Source: Pseudomonas sp. CFII64 (GTDB taxonomy: Bacteria; Pseudomonadota; Gammaproteobacteria; Pseudomonadales; Pseudomonadaceae). Taken from it: a stretch of DNA of 64,000 nucleotides. Where the stretch lies: positions 248,001 through 312,000 of the forward strand of contig NZ_ATLO01000004.1 of assembly GCF_000416235.1 (NCBI RefSeq). Direction: 5' to 3'. Under the pieces are notes generated by a model, which saw nothing but the letters and a program-made list of their open reading frames with translations, ran no database searches and had not been told where the DNA came from. The translations under genes were made by a program, and so were the position numbers. Below, piece after piece: positions 1 to 8,615 of this stretch; position 1 is the stretch's first letter, and the number at the start of each line of letters is the position of its first letter.

Positions 1-209
1 GCGTCGATCTCCGGCATCGGGCTCTTCACGTATTCCTTGGGCAACCGAAACACAAACTTGCCGCCCAGCATCGAGACCTTCTGCCCCGCTGGCGCCTTCT
101 GGGTCTTCTGCGCCGCATGATGCTTGGTCTCTGCATAAAGGCTGGCGCTGCTCAGGCCGAGGGTAATGGCAGCGATGAACAGCACGGTTTTACAGCTGAA
201 AAACCGCAT
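1..209 (-). CDS. Exported protein of unknown function (3' end outside window)
   Basis: The gene runs off the left edge, so only the first 69 codons are visible. It opens with a short basic segment (MRFFSCK) and a hydrophobic stretch ending in SASLYA|ETK, which reads as a cleavable Sec signal peptide of about 26 residues. The mature part starts with a Lys/Gln/Ala-rich linker, then GGKFVFRLPKEYV. The ATG at 209 has an AGGA about 7 bases upstream. I do not recognise the family; a periplasmic or outer-membrane location is inferred from the signal peptide alone. Confidence 0.6.
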   Translation of the reverse strand, partial: MRFFSCKTVLFIAAITLGLSSASLYAETKHHAAQKTQKAPAGQKVSMLGGKFVFRLPKEYVKSPMPEID

Positions 210-325
210 TGGGTTTCCTCATGAAGAGCATTCGAATAGGCGTGACAGATGGCAGGCCAGCAAGTGCTGGCATCCTGCCTGAATGGGGGGATGGATGTCG
301 AACGCTCGTCGATTGAACGTTGGAG

Positions 326-1351
326 TTACTTTTGCGCAGACGAATGCGTGTTCAGTAAGTAGAACTCGTGAAGCTTGGCCTGTAACAGCTTCTTGTCGGG
401 CAAGCGAGTCTGATATTCGGCAATCAGTGCCGGCGACAGCGACCGGTTCAGGGCGTACTCGACCACTTCATCTTCTTTGCTAGCGCACAGCAGCACGCCA
501 ATCGCAGGGTTTTCATGCTGCTTGCGCTCGTCACGATCAAGTGCTTCAAGATAAAACCCCAATTTGCCGAGATATTCCGGCTCAAAGCGCCCGACCTTGA
601 GCTCGAACGCCACCAGACAGTTCAGGCCCCTGTGGAAAAACAGCAGATCCAGCGCAAAATCACGACTGCCAACTTGTACCGGATACTGTGAGCCCACGAA
701 GCAGAAGTCCCGGCCCAGTTCGCTGAGAAAGTCCTTGAGGCGTTGCACCAAACCACGATGCAAATCAGCCTCGCCGTGCGTCCCCGGCAAGCCGAGAAAC
801 TCAAGCATGTAGGCATCTTTGAAGATGCTCAGGGCTTCGGGATGAGTTTGTCTCAGCACTGCTGAGACTTTTGCAGGTTGGGTCATCGAGCGTTCGAACA
901 GCGCTGCTTTGAATTGTCGTTCGAGCTCCCTGCTAGACCACTTTTCCTGGATGGCCATGCGCAGATAAAACTCACGCTCTTCAGCACGCTTGCTCTGGCT
1001 GAGGATGATCAGGTTATGGGTCCAGGGTATTTGTCTCACCAGTGGTGAGACTATTTCGTCATTGCGGTAAGCCTCGTAAAACTGCCGCATGCGGAAGAGA
1101 TTAGGCCGAGTAAATCCACGCAACCCAGGCTGACTTCTGGCCAGATAAATGGCCAGTTGCGCCACGACCCCTTCACCCCATTCTGCCTTGTCGATTTTTT
1201 CGCTGATATAAGCACCCACTTGCCAATACAACTCGATCAGCTGGGTGTTGACGGCCTGTAGCGTAGCTTGGCGAGCGTGGTTAATCAGTAGTGCGACTTC
1301 GGCGAAACCGCTTTCAAGTGTTTCGTTAGCGACGGAGAGTTGCTGGCTCAT
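326..1351 (-). CDS. DUF1016 / YhcG-family PD-(D/E)XK nuclease-domain protein
   Basis: This 341-aa protein has the two-part DUF1016 layout. The N-terminal half (about 15-170) is a helical DNA-binding-like domain with QVGAYISEKI and the IPWTHN motif. The C-terminal half (about 185-330) is a restriction-like fold with the catalytic signature DFALDLLFFHRG followed by VAFELKVGRF, giving the Asp and the Glu-x-Lys. The family is often found beside restriction-modification and other defence genes, and a nuclease role is inferred from the fold. No methyltransferase or specificity subunit lies next to it, so it is solitary. The start at 1351 is the only good ATG before the conserved region. Confidence 0.85.
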   Translation of the reverse strand: MSQQLSVANETLESGFAEVALLINHARQATLQAVNTQLIELYWQVGAYISEKIDKAEWGEGVVAQLAIYLARSQPGLRGFTRPNLFRMRQFYEAYRNDEIVSPLVRQIPWTHNLIILSQSKRAEEREFYLRMAIQEKWSSRELERQFKAALFERSMTQPAKVSAVLRQTHPEALSIFKDAYMLEFLGLPGTHGEADLHRGLVQRLKDFLSELGRDFCFVGSQYPVQVGSRDFALDLLFFHRGLNCLVAFELKVGRFEPEYLGKLGFYLEALDRDERKQHENPAIGVLLCASKEDEVVEYALNRSLSPALIAEYQTRLPDKKLLQAKLHEFYLLNTHSSAQK

Positions 1352-1674
1352 TTGGGTGTCCTGCGGCTGGGCAACTGCGAGCGAATGCGTCGCAGGCCGG
1401 TCGAAAAGAGGCGCAAGATAGGCGGTGCAATACAGGCTGTCGAGGCCCTCAAAAGTGCCTGTCAGATAGAGGGTTGCGGCGTAATCACGATCTGGATTTT
1501 TCTTACAAACACCTCTAGATCGCGCTTCACAACAGTGTCGCGTGTTGACTCGGACACGCTATCAAGAACATGCCTACAGGGACGTCGAGCGCAACCGACA
1601 AGAGAAGAATCTTGATCCCGCGAAATGTACATCCCGCATTGCCAGCTGGCGTAGGAGCCAATGCGCTGCTGCGA
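1352..1674. other. Intergenic stretch without a recognisable gene
   Basis: I see no convincing coding frame between the DUF1016 gene and the Mrr-like gene; the open frames here have no familiar motifs. It may hold the promoter of the leftward DUF1016 gene near 1352-1420, but I could not assign -10/-35 boxes with confidence. Confidence 0.4.
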
Positions 1675-2589
1675 CTACTTAACCACCATCGGCGCAAAAA
1701 TCGCTCGAATCCCCCGACACTTCGGATAGGCCGAGCAACCCCAAAAACTACCCCCGGCATTCGCCCCGGTCCGGGCGACTCGCATGACCATCGCCTTGCG
1801 GCAATGCGGACAGGCCGGCGCTTCGGGCTCGACGGGAGTTTCCTTTAAAGGCGTAGCGACTTCGACCTCAGGCTCGACCCGAGGCTCAGGGTTGACCGGC
1901 TCTGTGATCGGCGCGGGAGCTACTACGCGTTTGGCGTCGGCGATCCAGCGATTCAACAAATCGCCATCCACCAATTTCAGATTGCGCCCCGAGGCGAACT
2001 CCTTCGCCGCTTTGGTAAACCGCCCACTGCTGATCACGAAACCGCCTACAGCGCCCTCGGCCGCCATCGCGCCGTACAGCTCACGAACCACCGGCACGCC
2101 GACCTGCACCGAGCGCCACTGCTTGCACTGCACGAGATACTTTTCGCCATCCTTGCGCGCGACCAGATCAATCCCGCCGTCCGGTCCGGCACCGCCCGCT
2201 TCCTGCACGCTAAAACCCTGACGCCGCAATGCTTCGCCCACCAACAATTCGAATTCAAGCCAACTGATGCTCAGCAGCGTATTGCCACCGGGTGTTGCGG
2301 CTGAATCCAGCAATTTGCGGCGCTTACGTCGCTCCAAGAACGAACCCAACGCGCCGCCGAGAAAAATCATCGGGACCAGAAACTGGCCAAACGTCGCCAT
2401 GCTTTTAAAAATTGTATTGATCAGCATCAGACTCAACTGCCGCGTACCGGCATAGGTCGGCAGCGGCTCAATGGCGACCGAGTGCAGATACAAGCCCGAC
2501 GCCACGGCCAGGATGATGCCAAGCCACCAGGGCAATTTGCCGGCGGCGGAGAGCAGGGCGGGGAGGTTTGACGAGTTTTTGCGGGACAT
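1675..2589 (-). CDS. Membrane-anchored Mrr-like restriction endonuclease with C4 zinc ribbon
   Basis: This 304-aa protein has three parts. Residues about 17-40 and 58-80 are two hydrophobic segments, predicting an inner-membrane anchor. Residues about 105-210 form an Mrr_cat domain (FELLVGEALRRQGF, then GGIDLVARKDG and YLVQCKQW), giving the PD-QxK-type active site. After a Pro/Glu-rich linker, the C-terminus (about 265-300) is a topoisomerase-type zinc ribbon (CPHC ... CSAYPKCRG). Mrr proteins cleave modified DNA, and membrane-anchored versions with a zinc ribbon are common in proteobacteria, usually without a proven substrate. It is transcribed away from the protease gene. The substrate is unknown. 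Confidence 0.85.
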   Translation of the reverse strand: MSRKNSSNLPALLSAAGKLPWWLGIILAVASGLYLHSVAIEPLPTYAGTRQLSLMLINTIFKSMATFGQFLVPMIFLGGALGSFLERRKRRKLLDSAATPGGNTLLSISWLEFELLVGEALRRQGFSVQEAGGAGPDGGIDLVARKDGEKYLVQCKQWRSVQVGVPVVRELYGAMAAEGAVGGFVISSGRFTKAAKEFASGRNLKLVDGDLLNRWIADAKRVVAPAPITEPVNPEPRVEPEVEVATPLKETPVEPEAPACPHCRKAMVMRVARTGANAGGSFWGCSAYPKCRGIRAIFAPMVVK

Positions 2590-2883
2590 AACCGTTGCCT
2601 TTTAGCGAGCTGAGCAGCAGCTTCCTGTGCGAATCGGTAATGGTGCAGAGGTTGCGGTGTTGAAGTAAAGGCTTGTATGGGCCCAAGTGGTCGGCTTTGC
2701 GTCAGATGCCAAACCCAGCGAACGTCGACTGAAAAGGGCGTTTTCAGCGTCGCGACTATACCGTTCGACTGATAACTAAAGGTGTAATGCCATAATGATG
2801 GCGTTTCCGACGAACGTCACTCAATCCATTCAAATGGATGCCGACACCATCCCGGTACGCACACATCTTCCGGGTATTTAATT

Positions 2884-4095
2884 ATGGTTTCGACGGTCAC
2901 CTCCTACACAGACTCACGCAACAAAGCACTGCCAGGTCAAGGAAACGACGGCGTGGTAATGGTTTCCACAGGAGGTGGTTATTACGGCACAGGCGTGCTT
3001 TTGTACGGCGGTCAGGCGATTCTGACGGCAGCGCACTTGTTCCAGAACGGCACCGCGAACACCTCGGTGACGTTCGAAACCACGGCAGGCAAGCAGACGC
3101 TGGGGGCGAGCAAGGTCGATGTGATGTCGAACTATGATTCGTTCAACCTGAACAACGACCTGGCGATTGTATGGCTCAACGGCCACGCACCGGTCGGCGC
3201 CGAACGTTACGACATCTACCGCGACGCTAACGAAATCGGCCAGACCATGACCATGGTCGGCTATGGCGTGCCCGGCACCGGGGCGGCAGGGATTTCAACG
3301 AACTACAGCGCAGCGCCGATTCGCCAGATCGCCTCCAATAAGTTCGACGCTGATGCCGCCGCGCTCAAGGCCAAGATGGGCGGCTACATCGCCTGGAACC
3401 CCAAGGCCGGCACGCAACTGATCGCCGACTTCGACGATGGCACCAGCGCCCACGATGCCCTCGGCCGCCTGCTCGGTAAAAACGACACCGGCCTGGGCCA
3501 GAAGGAAGGCATCCTCAGCGCGGGCGACAGCGGCGGCCCGGCGTTCATCAATGGCAAGATCGCGGGCATCGCCAGCTCCATCAACACCATGTACCTCAAC
3601 GGCTCGCACCCGGACGTCGACGACAAACTCAACAGCAGCTACGGCGAAATCGGCGCCTGGCAGCGCATCAGCGCCTACCAGGAAACCATCGACAAGGCGA
3701 TCCGCGCCAGCTACGTCGACGCGCCGACCAAACAATCCGAAGTCAAGACCAGCGTGCTCGAAGGCAGCAGCGGCGCGAGCAACGCGTACTTCCTGATCCA
3801 GTTCAACGGCACCCGCAGCGACCCCAACCAGGTCGTCAGCCTCAACTTCACCACCCGCGATGGCACCGCCAAAGCTGGCGAAGACTACCTGGCCACCAAA
3901 GGCACCCTGAACTTCTACGCCGGCGAAACCCAAGCCGTCGTCGCCGTGGAAGTGCTCGGCGACTACAAATGGGAAGCCAACGAAACCTTCTACATGGACT
4001 TCACCAACCCGGCAGACGCCAGCCACGGCGAAAACATCATCCTCACCGGCATGCGCACCATTGTTAATGATGACGGGCTGTTTGGCTGGGTGTGA
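2884..4095 (+). CDS. Trypsin-like serine protease with C-terminal Calx-beta domain
   Basis: This 403-aa protein has an S1 protease domain (about 20-265) with the full catalytic triad: His51 in LTAAHLF, Asp92 in NNDLAIVWL and Ser216 in GDSGGPAF. Residues about 290-395 form a Calx-beta domain (LNFTTRDGTAKAGEDY, ending VNDDG). There is no N-terminal signal peptide. The extreme C-terminus ends NDDGLFGWV, an acidic stretch followed by hydrophobic residues, as in many type I secretion substrates, so ABC-exporter secretion is an inference. No type I secretion genes lie nearby. Calx-beta domains bind calcium or mediate adhesion. The start fits an ATG just after an A/T-rich leader. Confidence 0.88.
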   Translation: MVSTVTSYTDSRNKALPGQGNDGVVMVSTGGGYYGTGVLLYGGQAILTAAHLFQNGTANTSVTFETTAGKQTLGASKVDVMSNYDSFNLNNDLAIVWLNGHAPVGAERYDIYRDANEIGQTMTMVGYGVPGTGAAGISTNYSAAPIRQIASNKFDADAAALKAKMGGYIAWNPKAGTQLIADFDDGTSAHDALGRLLGKNDTGLGQKEGILSAGDSGGPAFINGKIAGIASSINTMYLNGSHPDVDDKLNSSYGEIGAWQRISAYQETIDKAIRASYVDAPTKQSEVKTSVLEGSSGASNAYFLIQFNGTRSDPNQVVSLNFTTRDGTAKAGEDYLATKGTLNFYAGETQAVVAVEVLGDYKWEANETFYMDFTNPADASHGENIILTGMRTIVNDDGLFGWV

Positions 4096-4196
4096 TTACG
4101 ACGGGAAGACCGTATTCCAGACTCAGTAAATGAGTTGGGTGTACTCAGGTCTTCCCGGTTAAAGCCGGTCCCACAGGCTGGTTCACAATGCCTGAA

Positions 4197-4766
4197 TCAA
4201 CCAAACCCAACCCCGCGCCAAACCGCCCGCCACCAAGGCAATCGGCTAGTACTGCGAACCGAATCCCCGCACAACTGCCCATGGGGCAACATCCTCGGCA
4301 TATCCCGCAAGCGAATCCACGGCTCGCTCTGCCAATGCAGCAAACACACCGACAACTCAGGCCACTGCAACACACTCAAACTCGGCGAACCGTCATTGCC
4401 CGACGCCCGATCATCACGCAAACAAGGCACCACCTCATTGGTAATCCAGCGCCGTAAATAGCGATTCTCCGCATGACAGTGATGCACCAACATCTCGTAA
4501 ATCCCCGACTCACTCACCATCAACTCCTCCTCAGGGCCGTAATGATTACTCAACATCACCACCCGACGCTGATCCACATCCAGCTTGCGAGTCGTACGCT
4601 CATTCAACGGCCAACCCATCAAACGACTGAAATCCCGGGCACAGAACCAGGCCTGGGATTCGAGGAGGAGGGTGCGCAGTTGGCGGTTGTGGCGGTGGAA
4701 GGTGGTGGGTTGGAGGGCTTCGGTTGTGGGTTGCCTTCGTTGGCTGTGTGAATCGAGATTGGTCAT
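4197..4766 (-). CDS. BRO-N domain protein (phage antirepressor-like)
   Basis: The protein is 189 aa. Residues about 25-115 match the BRO-N/antirepressor N-terminal fold: WFCARDFSRLMGWP, then LMVSESGIYEMLVHHCHAENRYLRRWITNEVVPCLR, the helix-turn-helix-like core ending in the V-x-P motif. The C-terminal part (about 120-189) is Trp/Arg-rich and matches no family I know. BRO-N domains bind DNA and are typical of prophages and large DNA viruses. No other phage gene flanks this copy, so it is an orphan, probably a relic of horizontal transfer or a domesticated regulator. Confidence 0.75.
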   Translation of the reverse strand: MTNLDSHSQRRQPTTEALQPTTFHRHNRQLRTLLLESQAWFCARDFSRLMGWPLNERTTRKLDVDQRRVVMLSNHYGPEEELMVSESGIYEMLVHHCHAENRYLRRWITNEVVPCLRDDRASGNDGSPSLSVLQWPELSVCLLHWQSEPWIRLRDMPRMLPHGQLCGDSVRSTSRLPWWRAVWRGVGFG

Positions 4767-5178
4767 GTCGTGATCTCTACATTGAATAGCTTTCTAGAGC
4801 TAAGGCGTCGGGAGTTAAGAAACCCCAATGTAGAAAGGCCGGACGTATTCCCCTCGCGGGTCTTGTATTGGTCCACTCCCGACATAGTAGAAATTTTAGG
4901 ACGCGCAGCCGAAGGCCGCAGGTACAAAAAAGCCGCATTTTATCGGGGGCGGGCAGGCCGCTACATTGGATTTCACTGGCGTTTCTTAGGCGCGTTGCAA
5001 GGGTAGGGCGTGGTGGTGAGGCGGGCAAGGGGCAGGGTTGTAGGGGGATTCTGAAAATCTCAGCGATATTTATTAGGCGCTAATTACCCGACAGCTCCTA
5101 CGCATCGCGAGTGATGAAATGGTCAGATTCTCGATGCCCGCAGTGAATACCTCATAGTCATAGCAGAGCAACGTTGGC
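4767..5178. other. Intergenic region, no gene recognised
   Basis: About 410 bases separate the leftward BRO-N gene from the 3' end of the HNH gene. Short open frames occur but none has motifs or a good ribosome-binding site. The promoter for the BRO-N gene must lie in the left part. I see no tRNA and no strong terminator. Confidence 0.4.
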
Positions 5179-5898
5179 TCATTCTTCCTTTATCAGCCGC
5201 CCTAGGCGTTCATACAAAGACAAAGAAAATAGATCTCGATCACTGGAATGATGACAGCGGCGATGACAGTTGGGGCAAAGTGCAACAGCATTGCTGATGC
5301 GGTCCGAGCCGTTCTGAGCAAGATGCTTTACATGATGGACTTCGAGAAAAGGTCGGCCATCTTTTTCAAAAGGGGCCTTTAATCCACAGCCCTCGCAGTT
5401 ACCGTTTGCATGTTGGCGCACCCACGCCCTGACTTCAGGATCGCGTACATAGGACTTTGCGGCGGCACTGGTTTGCTTCGGCTGTAAAATACCTTTCGGC
5501 TCTTTATTCAGCGGCTTTTGTTCCAGCTTAGAGGCGCGCTGTTCCAGTGTTATTTCGTCGGCTGTGGGCGTGTAGTCTTCGGGAGTCGGATTGTCTTGTG
5601 CTGCATCGAGCGCTTTAAGAATGCTACGAACTACGTTGGCACCGACATTTTGTGCGGGTTTGTATCCCTCAATGCGATCACGGTCTATTCCCTCTAGTAC
5701 GGTTGAAATGTTCTGCATTCGAAATTCAACCGAACCTTTGGTACGAGTCGCTAAGGCACCTTCGCGCAGAACGCGATTTTCATACGCCTTATTGATTGGC
5801 TGGCCACTCTGTTCGCGTTTCAACATGCCTAGATAGGCATCAACAGCCGCCTGAATCTCCAAGTCGCTCCAGTCTTTATTGCTCTTTTCAGTGTCCAT
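5179..5898 (-). CDS. HNH endonuclease, McrA-like
   Basis: The protein is 239 aa. The N-terminal domain (about 8-95, WSDLEIQAAVDAYLGML, then VEFRMQNISTVL) resembles the head domain of ScoMcrA-type modification-dependent nucleases. The C-terminal HNH module (about 165-225) has paired zinc cysteines (CEGCGL and CPNCH) around the catalytic core FLEVHHVKHL and the Asn of SNAVALC. HNH proteins of this class nick or cut DNA, sometimes only when it is methylated or phosphorothioated, so a defence role is plausible. There is no partner methyltransferase. The ATG at 5898 precedes the conserved WSDLE block by nine residues. Confidence 0.85.
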   Translation of the reverse strand: MDTEKSNKDWSDLEIQAAVDAYLGMLKREQSGQPINKAYENRVLREGALATRTKGSVEFRMQNISTVLEGIDRDRIEGYKPAQNVGANVVRSILKALDAAQDNPTPEDYTPTADEITLEQRASKLEQKPLNKEPKGILQPKQTSAAAKSYVRDPEVRAWVRQHANGNCEGCGLKAPFEKDGRPFLEVHHVKHLAQNGSDRISNAVALCPNCHRRCHHSSDRDLFSLSLYERLGRLIKEE

Positions 5899-6057
5899 AC
5901 AATCGCCGAAGAGGTTGAAAACCTTCGGAAGATACTGAGTTAGGATTACAGATGTCTAGGAATATTCCTACAGCAATGTAAGGTCGGGCTCTTAGCGGTA
6001 AGCAAATGATGGTCGGCGATGGATTTGAGGCTCGCAAGGTGTAATTGGCAGCCCTGA

Positions 6058-6513
6058 TTACTGCTCGCGGTCAACTCCCAAACTCTTCAAAAAATAAACA
6101 ACCCGCTCAGTCTCCTCAAACCCCAAAGCCTCATGCATCGAATGACTCACCCGATTCTCCACCAGCGCATCCGATGCCAGCTCTGTACACCCCATTTCTA
6201 AAGCCCACTGTTCAACACCCGCCACGAGTTGTCGCGCAATGCTTTGGCCTCGGCTGGCAGGTTGGACGTACAAACCTTCGAGAAAGGCCACTGGCGAGGA
6301 GTGGGTGCCGTTGACGTAGTCGGTTCGGATGGAGGCTTCGGCAAAGCCTAGAGCGTTGTCATTTTCGTCGGTGAAGACGAGGACCAGGTAGCGTTCTGGT
6401 TCTCTGAGGATGGTCTGTTTGTCGTGATCACTATCAGCGGCGGAGTCAGGCCACAGCGCGGTGCGTAGGGGTAGCCAGCTGTTGTGGTCAAGTAATGTGC
6501 AGCGTTTGATCAT
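6058..6513 (-). CDS. GNAT acetyltransferase, aminoglycoside 6'-N-acetyltransferase AAC(6')-I-like
   Basis: This 151-aa protein is a single GNAT domain. Several blocks are those I recall from AAC(6')-Ic-type enzymes: WLPLRTALWPD near residue 13, DYVNGTHSSPVAFLEGLYV near 84-102, the acetyl-CoA loop RGQSIARQL, CTELASDALVEN, and HEALGFEETERVVYF at the C-terminus. Such enzymes transfer acetyl from acetyl-CoA to the 6'-amino group of kanamycin-type aminoglycosides. There is no integron, IS or resistance cassette around it, so it looks chromosomal. Whether it gives resistance or acts on another amine cannot be told from sequence. Confidence 0.8.
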   Translation of the reverse strand: MIKRCTLLDHNSWLPLRTALWPDSAADSDHDKQTILREPERYLVLVFTDENDNALGFAEASIRTDYVNGTHSSPVAFLEGLYVQPASRGQSIARQLVAGVEQWALEMGCTELASDALVENRVSHSMHEALGFEETERVVYFLKSLGVDREQ

Positions 6514-6661
6514 CGAGGGAGTCTCGAGGGATTAACGGACGAAGATCATAAGGCAAGCTAAGTCAGGCCTGATAGGGTGCTTTTGGGCTGTAGATCGCAT
6601 CGCTAACAAGTTCGCTCCCGCAGCAGATTAACGATGATCCTGTGAACTCATCGGTGCACGG

Positions 6662-6685
6662 ATTCGCGGGCAAGCCTCGCTCCAA
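6662..6685. repeat. Single REP palindrome
   Basis: A lone copy of the TTCGCGGGCAAGCCTCGCTCC-type REP sits between the acetyltransferase gene and the nrdB terminator. Its partner arm is absent, so it is a singlet and not a REPIN. Confidence 0.75.
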
Positions 6686-6688
6686 CAA

Positions 6689-6722
6689 AAAAGCCAGAAG
6701 CATTTACGCCTCTGGCTTTTTC
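6689..6722 (-). terminator. Rho-independent terminator of nrdB
   Basis: AAAAAGCCAGAGG and CTTCTGGCTTTTTTG form a hairpin with a T-run on the minus strand, about 35 bases after the nrdB stop codon. Confidence 0.85.
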
Positions 6723-6755
6723 ATTGCTTAAATCAGGATCACAACACCCTGATGA

Positions 6756-8003
6756 TCAATCCCAGCTAAGTGCGCCGCCGGTTTGATACTCAATAACCCG
6801 AGTCTCAAAGAAGTTCTTCTCTTTCTTCAAGTCCATGATTTCGCTCATCCATGGGAATGGGTTAGTCGTACCCGGGTACTCTTCTTTCAAACCGATCTGG
6901 CTCAAACGACGGTTCGCGATGAATTTGAGGTAGTCCTCCATCATTGCGGCGTTCATGCCCAGTACGCCGCGTGGCATGGTGTCGCGGGCGTATTCGATTT
7001 CCAGTTGGGTGCCTTGCAGAATCATCTGGCTGGCTTCTTCCTTCATTTCGGCGTCCCACAGGTGTGGGTTTTCGATTTTGATCTGGTTGATCACGTCGAT
7101 GCCGAAGTTCAGGTGCATGGATTCGTCACGCAGGATGTATTGGAACTGCTCGGCGACGCCGGTCATTTTGTTGCGGCGGCCCATGGAGAGGATCTGGGTG
7201 AAGCCGCAATAGAAGAAGATGCCTTCCAGAACGCAGTAGTAGGCGATCAGGTTGCGCAGCAGCTCTTTGTCGGTGTCGACGGTGCCGGTTTCGAACTTCG
7301 GATCGGAGATCGAACGGGTGTATTTCAGGCCCCAGGCGGCTTTTTTCGCGACCGACGGGATCTCGTGGTACATGTTGAAGATCTCGCCTTCATCCATGGC
7401 CAGCGATTCGATGCAGTACTGGTAAGCGTGGGTGTGGATCGCTTCTTCGAAGGCCTGGCGCAGGATGTACTGGCGGCACTCCGGGTTGGTGATCAGGCGG
7501 TACACGGCCAGCACGAGGTTGTTGGCAACCAGGGAGTCGGCGGTGGAGAAGAAGCCCAGGTTGCGCATGACGATGCGGCGCTCGTCGTCGGTCAGGCCTT
7601 CCGGGTCTTTCCAGAGGGCGATGTCGGCGGTCATGTTGACTTCTTGCGGCATCCAGTGGTTTGCGCAACCGTCCAGATATTTCTGCCAGGCCCAGTCGTA
7701 CTTGAAGGGCACGAGCTGGTTAAGGTCAGCGCGGCAGTTGATCATCATTTTTTCGTCAACGGCAACGCGGGCGCTGGCGCCTTCGAGTTCGGCCAGGCCT
7801 TCAGCGACGTCCAGTGCGTCCAGCGCTTTTTTCGCGCGGATCAGGGCAGGGGAGTCTTTGTCGGTGATGTTGCGTGCTTCGGTCGCCGCAGCGCCACCGG
7901 CGCTGTCGAGGCGGTCCATGTTGGCTTCGTTGGCGTGACCGGCGTTGGTCGCTTTGGCGACTACTTCGCCGTCTTCTTTATCGAATTCGTCCCAGCTCAG
8001 CAT
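6756..8003 (-). CDS. nrdB: Class Ia ribonucleotide reductase, beta (radical) subunit
   Basis: This 415-aa protein is NrdB, which carries the diiron-tyrosyl radical needed by NrdA to reduce ribonucleoside diphosphates. The ferritin-like four-helix core is clear: [36 protein letters not shown], then [17 protein letters not shown] and [16 protein letters not shown], containing the Glu/His iron ligands. A Pseudomonas-type N-terminal extension of about 80 residues precedes the core. Unusually for this locus, nrdB is separated from nrdA by a toxin-antitoxin module and 0.6 kb of non-coding DNA, so it probably uses its own promoter. The ATG at 8003 follows a purine-rich ribosome-binding site (GGAGCTTCCACC). 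Confidence 0.97.
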   Translation of the reverse strand: MLSWDEFDKEDGEVVAKATNAGHANEANMDRLDSAGGAAATEARNITDKDSPALIRAKKALDALDVAEGLAELEGASARVAVDEKMMINCRADLNQLVPFKYDWAWQKYLDGCANHWMPQEVNMTADIALWKDPEGLTDDERRIVMRNLGFFSTADSLVANNLVLAVYRLITNPECRQYILRQAFEEAIHTHAYQYCIESLAMDEGEIFNMYHEIPSVAKKAAWGLKYTRSISDPKFETGTVDTDKELLRNLIAYYCVLEGIFFYCGFTQILSMGRRNKMTGVAEQFQYILRDESMHLNFGIDVINQIKIENPHLWDAEMKEEASQMILQGTQLEIEYARDTMPRGVLGMNAAMMEDYLKFIANRRLSQIGLKEEYPGTTNPFPWMSEIMDLKKEKNFFETRVIEYQTGGALSWD

Positions 8004-8615
8004 GGTGGAAGCTCCTGAATTTTAAAGGATGTAGTGCCTGCGTCGTGTTGATGACGCTGGCAACGAAATTTTTGAGTATTCACTCGGGTCTCGTGATTGG
8101 CCGGTTTATTAAGCAGGCGGTCGCCCACTGGATTTGCTGCCGCGGCGGCGGTGCCTCACAGGCGAGCAAAACGGGCGGAGGATGCTTTCAGGTAAGACGA
8201 TATTGCTGTGGCAATTGGTCATTTGGGTACCCTGGAGCGAGCGCGGGATTATACAGATTTTGCCCGGCACTTGTTCATCCGTGACTGAGTTTTGGTAGGC
8301 GACTTACGCTTTTTCTTTTGCGTTTGCGCATTCATTCCCAATTGCAAGGAAATGAGCATAAAACGAAGCGAAATCCCTTATGTGGTGCTTTTTTACATTT
8401 CGAAACGCAGCATATAGTGTGAGCAATCCGACGGCAATCGCTGTTGCGTACCTTTCCGGATAAGAATTCCAGGCTTGATCAAGGTCAATATTCCGAAGGG
8501 CCGGGGATAAAGGGCTCCGCAGGGGAAGGAAGGTTTTTGCACCAAGACGAAGCCGAGGAACCCACCTTCAAAAACGACGGACGGTTTGCACGGTATTTCA
8601 GATTGATGATGAAAG
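8004..8615. other. nrdB leader and intergenic region
   Basis: This is 612 bases between the 3' end of fic and the nrdB start. The left 250 bases would be the untranslated leader of nrdB if the promoter at 8248-8277 is used. I found no coding frame with a plausible product and no NrdR box as clear as the pair upstream of nrdA. The right part (8300-8600) is more A/T-rich. Confidence 0.45.
8248..8277 (-). promoter_or_regulatory. Candidate sigma-70 promoter for nrdB
   Basis: On the minus strand there is a perfect TATAAT (8248-8253) with TGAACA (8272-8277) 18 bases upstream, matching TTGACA at 4 of 6 positions. It would give a leader of about 240 nt before nrdB. Confidence 0.5.

Noticed and set aside
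6783..8018. A 411-codon open frame opposite nrdB
   Set aside because: Antisense shadow with no family motifs; produced by third-position GC bias.
8004..8615. A tRNA or riboswitch in the nrdB leader
   Set aside because: No cloverleaf, no cobalamin-type or other conserved motif was visible.
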